Assembly: GCA_902566925.1 (NCBI GenBank)
Contig: CACFKO010000004.1
Span: 32,431 to 96,430, forward strand
DNA length: 64,000 nucleotides
Origin: an uncultured Pelagibacteraceae bacterium
GTDB lineage: Bacteria; Pseudomonadota; Alphaproteobacteria; Pelagibacterales; Pelagibacteraceae
Reading direction: 5' to 3'
Under the pieces are notes generated by a model. That model was not told the DNA's origin and did no database searches. It worked only from the letters and a program-made list of their open reading frames with translations. Each line of letters begins with the position of its first letter. Within the stretch, counting starts at the first letter, position 1. Positions 58,534 through 64,000 of the stretch are shown one piece after another. Made by a program: the position numbers and the translations under genes.

Positions 58534-58572
58534 ATCAATCTCCAAAGGGGTTTCTCTCAATCATTGAACCTT

Positions 58573-58601
58573 ATTATCTCACACACCGAGAAAGGTGTCA
58601 A
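58573..58601 (-). promoter_or_regulatory. Early promoter cassette, copy 5 (subfamily B)
   Basis: TTGACA (58601-58596), 17-nt spacer, GATAAT (58578-58573), then AAGGTTCAATGATTGAGAGA and AACCCCTTTGGAGATTGAT before the ATG at 58533. TCAAT-G-ATTGA palindrome conserved. Confidence 0.82.
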
Positions 58602-58629
58602 GACAATTCTGCAATTATTTTGCATTTTT

Positions 58630-58860
58630 TTACGGATATGCGTAGGGTCTTGGTCTGATCCACTTGGAGTCATCTGGATTGTAGGGTTTGGTCTTGGATC
58701 TGATTATAACATTTTCACAGGGCATCACACACTTATTCCACTCTTCGTATGTCGTTATTGGAACACACTTACCACCATTGACTATTTTCCAACAAGTCGT
58801 TTTAGACACACAACCCACAAACAAGAAACTGAAAACAAGAAGCTGTATTAGGATTTTCAT
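58630..58860 (-). CDS. Lipoprotein, unknown function
   Basis: This 76-aa protein starts MKILIQLLVFSFLFVGCVSK, a signal peptide with lipobox FVGC, so Cys17 should be lipid-modified and exported. The mature part has three more cysteines (TTCWK, GKCVP, CVMPC). Phage lipoproteins of this sort can exclude superinfection or aid lysis (compare Rz1-type spanins), but no spanin pattern such as a Pro-rich tail is clear. Its start overlaps the stop of the 93-aa gene by 4 nt. Confidence 0.62.
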   Translation of the reverse strand: MKILIQLLVFSFLFVGCVSKTTCWKIVNGGKCVPITTYEEWNKCVMPCENVIIRSKTKPYNPDDSKWIRPRPYAYP

Positions 58861-59138
58861 TTTTTCTCATTTCTCAGTTTTATTTTATTGACCAACTCAT
58901 TTGTCAATCTCATCTGTTCTAATTTTTTCGCTATTCTAGCGGACTTTGAGTTCTCTTCTCTCTTTCGTTCCTCTGCAGCTGCCCTCTCAAAGTTTTCATA
59001 CAGTCTTTTACAATGTTTCTCTATTGTCTCTGAATGTTCTTCAAATTCTCTTCTCTCAATTCCAAGTAAGTCTATCCATGTATAATATTCCATCAAGTAT
59101 TCGGAAGCAGATTTGTACTTCTCGTATACTGTTTCCAT
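58857..59138 (-). CDS. Small coiled-coil protein (93 aa)
   Basis: METVYEKYKSASEYLMEYYT is followed by an Arg/Glu-rich coiled coil (CKRLYENFERAAAEERKREE) running to the C-terminus (LEQMRLTNELVNKIKLRNEK). No membrane segment. The pair coiled-coil protein plus lipoprotein, overlapping by 4 nt, recalls i-spanin/o-spanin gene pairs, yet this protein lacks an N-terminal membrane anchor, so a spanin role is doubtful. Confidence 0.52.
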   Translation of the reverse strand: METVYEKYKSASEYLMEYYTWIDLLGIERREFEEHSETIEKHCKRLYENFERAAAEERKREENSKSARIAKKLEQMRLTNELVNKIKLRNEKK

Positions 59139-59858
59139 TTATCGTAGATCTTTCAATAGTTTCCAAAGTTTGATTGGATGAAAACACACACTACCAAGAG
59201 AGACATGGTTGGCTCCTGCAGTAGTATATTCTACGACATGACCCACGTGCTGGATTCCTCCACCTGCTATAATTGTTATCTTATCACCAAAACGCCTTCT
59301 GGTCAATTTGATAAGCTCCATTGTATAAGGTCTTAACATCGGCCCAGACAATCCTCCACCAGAGAATCTATCAAAGGTGGAAAGTGGTAGTGTATTACTG
59401 AAATGAATTTGTGTAAACCCCAAATCATCTATCAAATATTCTATCTCTTCAAGAGAAATCAAGGGTGATACTTTGGCTATACACCAATCACGACTTCCAT
59501 TGAGAAACATCTTTGCATCTGACCAAGTACCAGCTTCTAAAATATTTGGACAAGATAGATTGATCTCTACATTTTGATGTGACCATATATTATTGAAAAG
59601 TTTCTTGAAATCTCCATCCTCAACTTGTGCAACAGAAATAATTTCATGTTCCTTAGTTTTTTTAGTACCAACAAGGATGCCAGGATTTGGAAGACCCAGC
59701 TTGTTAGTCCACCCACAAAATTTTGTATTGTACCTCAAAGATTTAGCCACGGCCAATACTCTATTACCTCGAGGCTGAAATGTCCAAGTCCCTGTAACTG
59801 AAATACAATTCTTGGGTTTGATGTAATTACCAAAGGGTGCAGAAATAAAAGTTTCCAT
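59139..59858 (-). CDS. Short dihydroorotate dehydrogenase-like protein
   Basis: I start at the ATG at 59858 (239 aa). It has the DHODH barrel motifs in order: SVTGTWTFQPRGN, WTNKLGLPNPGI, VEINLSCPN (the catalytic Cys lies in SCPN in class 1 enzymes), IAKVSPLISLEEI, GGGLSGPMLRPYTMELIKLT, ITIIAGGGIQHV and GANHVSLGSVCFHP (FMN phosphate binding). Typical class 1 enzymes have about 310 residues, so it is compact. It would convert dihydroorotate to orotate in pyrimidine synthesis, if active. It overlaps the peptidase-like gene's region at 59864 by no bases but is 5 nt after it. Confidence 0.72.
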   Translation of the reverse strand: METFISAPFGNYIKPKNCISVTGTWTFQPRGNRVLAVAKSLRYNTKFCGWTNKLGLPNPGILVGTKKTKEHEIISVAQVEDGDFKKLFNNIWSHQNVEINLSCPNILEAGTWSDAKMFLNGSRDWCIAKVSPLISLEEIEYLIDDLGFTQIHFSNTLPLSTFDRFSGGGLSGPMLRPYTMELIKLTRRRFGDKITIIAGGGIQHVGHVVEYTTAGANHVSLGSVCFHPIKLWKLLKDLR

Positions 59859-59863
59859 TCTTA

Positions 59864-60394
59864 TCAATCTTCAAGACTTTTTATTTCAAATCCCAACTCT
59901 TCTTCAATATTTTTCCATACTGACAGGAAGGCCATCAGTAAACCTTTTTCTCGACCATAGGCCTCAATTTCGTAAGGTAAATCAAAGTAGTCAAAAATGT
60001 TTTCTGGTGAATAAGTTGTTTTCTTGTATACCATTCCATGTTTGGAATTTTTCAGTTCACCCATGACATACTGTTTCACATGAACCAATTCGTGAGCAAG
60101 AGTCTTTAAAATATCATGACCCCATTCGGTATCAGTTCTTGTTCTTCCATAATCATCTATCTCAGCACGATGATGATCAACGATAACTTTGAATTCTCTG
60201 GGTCTTCTTGGGTTGGCATATTCAGACAACATCGCCTCACCACCTTCTGAGTGATGTTTGAGATGAATATTGATCTTGATGTTTTTTCGTAGACGATTGG
60301 ATGGGACTAATTTGGCCATGGCAAATTCTGTCATGGCGAAGACTGCAACCTTGAGTCTTGTGTCAATATTTCTGGCGTGAACTTTGATTTCCAT
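59864..60394 (-). CDS. Zinc metallopeptidase-like protein (HELVH motif)
   Basis: This 176-aa protein has LKTLAHELVHVKQYVMGELK, a HExxH zinc motif (residues about 99-103) in a SprT-like helix, and a third possible ligand in the later EIEAYGREKGLL. The N-terminus is KVHARNIDTRLKVAVFAMTE, and IVDHHRAEIDDYGRTRTDTE precedes the motif. It is probably a metal-dependent peptidase or a structural relative; substrate unknown. First gene of cassette copy 6. Start is the ATG at 60394. Confidence 0.66.
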   Translation of the reverse strand: MEIKVHARNIDTRLKVAVFAMTEFAMAKLVPSNRLRKNIKINIHLKHHSEGGEAMLSEYANPRRPREFKVIVDHHRAEIDDYGRTRTDTEWGHDILKTLAHELVHVKQYVMGELKNSKHGMVYKKTTYSPENIFDYFDLPYEIEAYGREKGLLMAFLSVWKNIEEELGFEIKSLED

Positions 60395-60434
60395 AGGACT
60401 TATTTCAAAGGGTTTCTCTCAATCATTGAACCCT

Positions 60435-60463
60435 ATTTTCTCATAACTCCGAAAGCTTGTCAA
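60435..60463 (-). promoter_or_regulatory. Early promoter cassette, copy 6 (subfamily B)
   Basis: TTGACA (60463-60458), 17-nt spacer, GAAAAT (60440-60435), then AGGGTTCAATGATTGAGAGA and AACCCTTTGAAA before the ATG at 60394. The -35 lies inside the 3' end of the preceding gene. Confidence 0.78.
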
Positions 60464-60650
60464 GTTTTTTTTTGCTGATTGCCGATTTTTTTGGATTTTC
60501 CTCAAGTTCTTCATTATCATATATGTCAGCTGGACACATATTTCTCTCGTATCGAGCTAGTTCTTTTATGGTCATGGTTTTTGGATCTTCTCTCAGAACC
60601 ATGACCACTCTACCTTCGGGATCTTCTTCTATAATCCCCTCAACTGGCAT
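60441..60650 (-). CDS. Small hypothetical protein (69 aa)
   Basis: I start at the ATG at 60650, since the longer frame begins at a TTG. It reads MPVEGIIEEDPEGRVVMVLR, then EDPKTMTIKELARYERNMCP and EELEENPKKSAISKKKLDKL. It overlaps the preceding gene by 11 nt. Acidic with a Lys-rich C-terminus; not recognised. Confidence 0.48.
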   Translation of the reverse strand: MPVEGIIEEDPEGRVVMVLREDPKTMTIKELARYERNMCPADIYDNEELEENPKKSAISKKKLDKLSEL

Positions 60651-60843
60651 CTGGAAAGCTTTCAAACAAAGTCAGTTTACCTTGTTTTTGCATCTTCACT
60701 ATATGATGATACTCAGCATCAAGAAGTTCGCTTTCCTTCTGTATTTCACGAAAATATCTCATCCGAACTCTCAATCGTTTCAACTCTTCGAGCAGTTCTT
60801 CAAATGACATACCATCGTTCTGTTTTCCGTTTGAATCTATCAT
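60640..60843 (-). CDS. Small coiled-coil protein (67 aa)
   Basis: A helical, charged protein (FEELLEELKRLRVRMRYFRE, then ESELLDAEYHHIVKMQKQGK). Start at 60843; a second ATG 33 nt later (FEELL) is possible. A CATAAATA box lies only 5 nt upstream and is unlikely to be used. Nothing is recognised. Confidence 0.5.
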   Translation of the reverse strand: MIDSNGKQNDGMSFEELLEELKRLRVRMRYFREIQKESELLDAEYHHIVKMQKQGKLTLFESFPDAS

Positions 60844-60851
60844 ATCTTTAT

Positions 60852-62027
60852 TTATGTTTGTAATGCTTCAATTACATCTGCATCATCATATTCGATTCCC
60901 AAATATCCTATATCATCGGGCACAAACACCTCATCTTCAAGATCTAATACTCTGTATAATGCAGCCCCGAAATGTAATCCATCATCATTTGGTGCTGTAT
61001 TAACATGAACATTTTTATATATACCTTCCTCAAGTATTTTAGTATTTGCTAGAATATTTAATGCACAACCACCACCAAGACACAAGTTGTCTCTTTTTAT
61101 ATGTTTTGGAATGTTGTCAAGAAAAAGTAATAAATATTTTTCAAATTGATGTTGTACCCAAGCTGCCAAATCATCTGGATTCAAATCAACTTGTAAATCG
61201 TTGTCATCTTTTATACCCTGTTCTGAAGAAGAATTACATAATTGTGGAAAGCAATCTTCCCATTCTTCAGATGATTTTCTCTGTCTTTCTCTCTCAAGAT
61301 CAAACCAATCATGGAGAAATACATTACGATGATCACCATACGCTGCCAACCCCATCACCTTTCCTGGCAATTTTTCAACAAGAGATTGATCGATATCTAC
61401 TTCTGTCAGATTCATTTTATTTTGATAAGCAAATAACGAGTATTTATTATACAAGTGTCCAAAAGATTCATACATCTTTGAAATACCATAATACTCTGTA
61501 TGGATCTCTCTTAATGTTAAACCTTTACCCTGTAAAAATTTCAAATGAGGAATTCCCCACTGCCCACTTCCTCTTGATTCACTATCTCCCGCACCATCAA
61601 ATGTTAAGACGTTCGCTTCATCAAAACCAGAAGTGAAAAATGTAGCGGCAGCATGAGCTAGATGGTGAGGTACAACTTCAACTTTAGCATGAGGAAAATA
61701 CTCTTGTAATTTTAGTTGAGAATGACCAGCTGTTCTCATACCAAACTGTATCATGTTCTCGGGCCCAAAGACATATACTACCAAATGAATATCATGTTTT
61801 GTCAATCCATTATTATCTAATATTTTTTCTATGGATAATTTAGGATAGTTCCCATCATTCTTAATGCGAGAAAATCTTTCTTCATGAAGAGCGTGTTTCA
61901 AATGTCCATCCATGAACAAAGTAGCACCAGAACCATGTATTCTAATATTAACCAGTTCATCTCTAAACATTATTTGTTGTAAATTGCCATCCCACCCAAT
62001 GGCACCACTTATTCCTAGTATGTTCAT
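60852..62027 (-). CDS. Carbamoyltransferase N-terminal (Kae1-like) domain as a separate gene
   Basis: This 391-aa protein is the N-domain of NodU/CmcH-type O-carbamoyltransferases. Its motifs are NILGISGAIGWDGN, LHEERFSRIKNDGNYPKLSI, VVPHHLAHAAATFFTS, LTFDGAGDSESR, GKVMGLAAYGD and LCLGGGCALNILANTKI. Metal-binding His residues are in HHLAHA and the carbamoyl-adenylate site follows DGAGD. The protein ends in the inter-domain linker (GYLGIEYDDADVIEALQ) and lacks the C-domain. That domain is encoded by the gene just upstream (62031-62600), so order is reversed relative to the usual single protein. The gap is 3 nt. Confidence 0.82.
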   Translation of the reverse strand: MNILGISGAIGWDGNLQQIMFRDELVNIRIHGSGATLFMDGHLKHALHEERFSRIKNDGNYPKLSIEKILDNNGLTKHDIHLVVYVFGPENMIQFGMRTAGHSQLKLQEYFPHAKVEVVPHHLAHAAATFFTSGFDEANVLTFDGAGDSESRGSGQWGIPHLKFLQGKGLTLREIHTEYYGISKMYESFGHLYNKYSLFAYQNKMNLTEVDIDQSLVEKLPGKVMGLAAYGDHRNVFLHDWFDLERERQRKSSEEWEDCFPQLCNSSSEQGIKDDNDLQVDLNPDDLAAWVQHQFEKYLLLFLDNIPKHIKRDNLCLGGGCALNILANTKILEEGIYKNVHVNTAPNDDGLHFGAALYRVLDLEDEVFVPDDIGYLGIEYDDADVIEALQT

Positions 62028-62030
62028 GAA

Positions 62031-62600
62031 TTATTCTTTCCAACAATAATAATTGTGTATAATCAATATGTCAATATTAGAATTAGTAAAAGTATTGACT
62101 GCATCAGCAGGAGATTCAACTATCGGTTCACCCTTTACATTAAAAGAAGTATTCAATAATACAGGAACACCAGTTTCTTTAAAAAATTCATGTAGTAGTG
62201 TATATACCTTTTCATTGTCAGATTTACTAACAGTTTGAACTCTAGCACTTCCATCCACATGAACAACTGCGGGTATCTTCTCTCTTTTATCTTCTACTAC
62301 AAAAGAATTGAACAGCATGTGTGGTGATTTATCTACTGGTAAGTTAAACCACTTTTTAGTTTCTTCTTCAAGTACCATAGGAGCATAAGGCCTCCAAGAC
62401 TCTCTATGTTTTATCCTATTATTAAGATAATCTTTGTTTTCTCCAAAAATTGGATTTACTATTAATGAACGATTACCCAATGCTCTAGGGCCGAACTCAC
62501 TTCTACCCTGAAACCAAGCAATAACTTTATTGTCTTTCAAGTCTTTAACGACACACTGACATAGACTTAAAAACTCATCAAACTTTTTATGTTTCAACAT
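62031..62600 (-). CDS. Carbamoyltransferase C-terminal domain as a separate gene
   Basis: This 189-aa protein is the C-domain of NodU/CmcH carbamoyltransferases. It has the hallmark WFQGRSEFGPRALGNRSLIV, then DYLNNRIKHRESWRPYAPMV, SARVQTVSKSDNEKVYTLLH and VPVLLNTSFNVKGEPIVESP. All the conserved family motifs (EFGPRALGNRS, NTSFNxxGEPIV) are intact, so there is no sign of decay. It must meet the N-domain product of the next gene to be active. The extra N-terminus MLKHKKFDEFLSLCQCVVKD replaces the usual linker. Start has no strong SD. Confidence 0.82.
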   Translation of the reverse strand: MLKHKKFDEFLSLCQCVVKDLKDNKVIAWFQGRSEFGPRALGNRSLIVNPIFGENKDYLNNRIKHRESWRPYAPMVLEEETKKWFNLPVDKSPHMLFNSFVVEDKREKIPAVVHVDGSARVQTVSKSDNEKVYTLLHEFFKETGVPVLLNTSFNVKGEPIVESPADAVNTFTNSNIDILIIHNYYCWKE

Positions 62601-62606
62601 AACACC

Positions 62607-63248
62607 TCAAGTAAAACTATTACCATGCACCCAACCAACAATAACTGAACGTGTTCCCTTTGTCACTTGAGTTACACGATGAAGTAGATATGCTGGAAAA
62701 AATAAAATATTACCAGTTTCTTGTTGTGGTGGAATATAAACCTCTCTTCCAGTTTTGATTTGAAACTCACCTCCCTCATAATCATCATTCAAGAAAACTG
62801 AAAACCCAATTTTTCTTGAAGAGGCTGTTCTTGATGGGCCTAAGTCTATATGATAATCGTACTTTCCCCTACCCTCTTCATATTCCATTAACATTGGTCT
62901 TTCAGCCATTCCAACTAAATTAAACTTCCAACCCTCTTTAGCATTAAAATTATAAATGACTGCTGATATTTTTTCACCCACCCACAACCAATCTGAAGTA
63001 TCATCAAGTGGTGGGGCATACATTTTACAATTCCTATAGTCTTCATTTTTTTCAGACTCTGCTTCAGAACTTTTAGTTTGAACTTTAGCATCAATTTCTT
63101 CCCACGTTCTACCCATTTTTATTATTCTATCACATTCCTCTTCGGTGAAAACATTTCTAGATACCGCAGATTTGTCTAATAAAGTACAAACAGAAACTTG
63201 ATTAGGATCTGGTTTTTCTTCAGTTACCTTTAGTGTAGGAGCACTCAT
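62607..63248 (-). CDS. 2OG-Fe(II) oxygenase, prolyl-4-hydroxylase-like
   Basis: This 213-aa protein shows the PKHD/P4Hc pattern. YDYHIDLGPSRTASSRKIGF gives the HxD metal pair, FSVFLNDDYEGGEFQIKTG follows, and GNILFFPAYLLHRVTQVTKG holds the distal His, with TRSVIVGWVHG providing the 2OG-binding Arg. An N-terminal helix has VFTEEECDRIIKMGRTWEEI. It is 6 nt downstream of the methyltransferase gene start region and 6 nt before the carbamoyltransferase. Substrate unknown. Confidence 0.8.
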   Translation of the reverse strand: MSAPTLKVTEEKPDPNQVSVCTLLDKSAVSRNVFTEEECDRIIKMGRTWEEIDAKVQTKSSEAESEKNEDYRNCKMYAPPLDDTSDWLWVGEKISAVIYNFNAKEGWKFNLVGMAERPMLMEYEEGRGKYDYHIDLGPSRTASSRKIGFSVFLNDDYEGGEFQIKTGREVYIPPQQETGNILFFPAYLLHRVTQVTKGTRSVIVGWVHGNSFT

Positions 63249-63266
63249 AATATTTCTCTTTCTGTA

Positions 63267-63926
63267 TTATATGTTTTTCGTTTCCTTTTGAGCCCAAAAC
63301 TGATACATATTTAAAAATGTATTAGGATTTTTTTGCTCAAAAATATCCCATTCATCTAAACTGTCTAATGCCACCAGATTATTAAGTTCAAATCCACGAA
63401 ATGTTAAACCTAATTGTGAAAGGTATTTTTTTATTTGAGGAATTGTGAATCTGTGTTCTTGTACATGGAAAAGCATATCCCGGCATGTACTCATGTTGTA
63501 AAACTCAGGATTCGATACTATTCTCTTGTGATGTTCTTCTTCCGAATTGATAATTTGATTCCTGAATTGTTTCATAGTCTGATAAGTCAATTCAATATTT
63601 GACTGTTCTATTTCAGCACGAATTTTAGTTATGTCTCTTCTAGCCAATTCACTGTAAAGTCCCACTTGCATAAACCCCTCGTCTTTCAAACAATCAGTAA
63701 GAACTTTCCATCCAGCCATAGGGTCTTCCATGTGATGTAAAACTCCTGTACATTCAATAATGTCAAATTTTCTTCCAAGTTCTCTTAGGTCTAAGATGTC
63801 AGCGTGTAGATAATCAATATTTGAAATATTCAATTCTTCTGTTTTTCTTTTGGCATAGGCCAAACTATTTAAACTCAAATCCACTGCAACAATATGACAA
63901 CTTCTGAATATTTGGAAGCTTACCAC
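63267..63926 (-). CDS. SAM-dependent methyltransferase, N-terminus missing
   Basis: The 219-aa frame starts at a GTG right after an in-frame TAG. It reads IVAVDLSLNSLAYAKRKTEE (motif II region), then NIDYLHADILDLRELGRKFD (acidic loop), IIECTGVLHHMEDPMAGWKV and QVGLYSELARRDITKIRAEI. But the glycine-rich motif I (GCGxG) that should precede IVAVDLS is absent. The sequence upstream in another frame (VECPYCGKLPNIQK) does not supply it. So this is a broken or truncated gene or the 5' part is out of frame, perhaps by sequence error near 63930. Family members (TPR-linked or capsular methyltransferases) place it with glycan or peptide modification. Confidence 0.58.
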   Translation of the reverse strand: MVSFQIFRSCHIVAVDLSLNSLAYAKRKTEELNISNIDYLHADILDLRELGRKFDIIECTGVLHHMEDPMAGWKVLTDCLKDEGFMQVGLYSELARRDITKIRAEIEQSNIELTYQTMKQFRNQIINSEEEHHKRIVSNPEFYNMSTCRDMLFHVQEHRFTIPQIKKYLSQLGLTFRGFELNNLVALDSLDEWDIFEQKNPNTFLNMYQFWAQKETKNI

Positions 63927-64000
63927 AATATGGACACTCCACTAATAGATGTGGTGAAAGTAGATCCAGTTATCAAGACTATCAGAAAAATAATTTCTGA
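63927..64000 (-). other. Upstream edge without a confident gene
   Basis: The last 74 bases contain no complete frame on the minus strand in register with the methyltransferase; an in-frame TAG lies about 17 nt upstream of its first codon. A different frame reads LLSPHLLVECPYCGKLPNIQ with two CxxC cysteines, a possible zinc-ribbon end of an upstream gene. It cannot be decided here. Confidence 0.35.

Noticed and set aside
58630..59138. Spanin pair (coiled-coil protein plus lipoprotein)
   Set aside because: The coiled-coil protein has no N-terminal membrane anchor, which an inner-membrane spanin needs, so the pair is left as unknown.
1..64000. CRISPR arrays, insertion sequences, integrase or attachment sites
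   Set aside because: No regularly spaced direct repeats, transposase or integrase motifs were seen; repeats found are inside genes or promoter cassettes.

Overview
The window is an AT-rich, densely packed stretch of a T4-like myophage genome. Almost every gene lies on the minus strand. The baseplate genes, the gp4, gp32 and gp33 homologues, the large DUF4815-type virion protein and many small proteins conserved in marine T4-like phages point to a marine phage. A circularly permuted, two-piece type of tmRNA gene, a form typical of alpha-proteobacteria (also some cyanobacteria and beta-proteobacteria), together with the base composition, makes a SAR11-like (pelagimyophage) host the best guess. 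That host call is inference.

Layout. (1) 1-36033, minus: virion module. It holds a cut-off gene and a small structural protein, three paralogous fibre-like proteins built of repeats, a 2311-aa DUF4815 protein, baseplate wedge gp8, a giant gp7, gp6, gp25, two large unknown structural proteins, a PAAR spike tip, gp5 without lysozyme, a gp27-like hub protein, gp53 and a gp48-like tube cap. (2) 36093-41182, plus: head-completion nuclease gp4, an unknown protein, a gp54-like tube initiator, the gp26-family chaperone with a -1 frameshift extension, and the tape measure. (3) 41203-45242, minus: gp32, gp33, IscU and two A-type Fe-S carriers, small membrane proteins and a nuclease of the SNase family. 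(4) 45258-45612: the permuted tmRNA, with a 28-codon membrane-peptide ORF in the segment between its two pieces. (5) 45613-54553, minus: a RecB-like nuclease, a Rieske-oxygenase relative that has lost the Rieske motif, an FmdB zinc ribbon, a SleB endolysin, RNase H, a glycosyltransferase, a 2OG oxygenase, a SET-domain protein, and two GC-rich intergenic stretches that look like structured RNAs. (6) 54557-60843, minus: a run of small early-type genes, six of whose transcription units start with near-identical promoter cassettes, plus a short dihydroorotate dehydrogenase and a zinc metallopeptidase-like protein. (7) 60852-64000, minus: a carbamoyltransferase split into two genes in reversed order, a second 2OG oxygenase and a methyltransferase fragment.

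Regulation seen in the sequence. Structural genes are preceded by T4-type late boxes (TATAAATA, CATAAATA or CTAAATA) about 15-70 nt before the start codon. The other genes carry sigma70-type promoters: TTGACA, a 16-17 nt spacer, then TATAAT, GATAAT or GAAAAT. gp33 is encoded in the window, consistent with T4-style late transcription. Genes are tightly coupled, with many TAATG or ATGA overlaps, so several starts were moved to an internal ATG that has a Shine-Dalgarno sequence.
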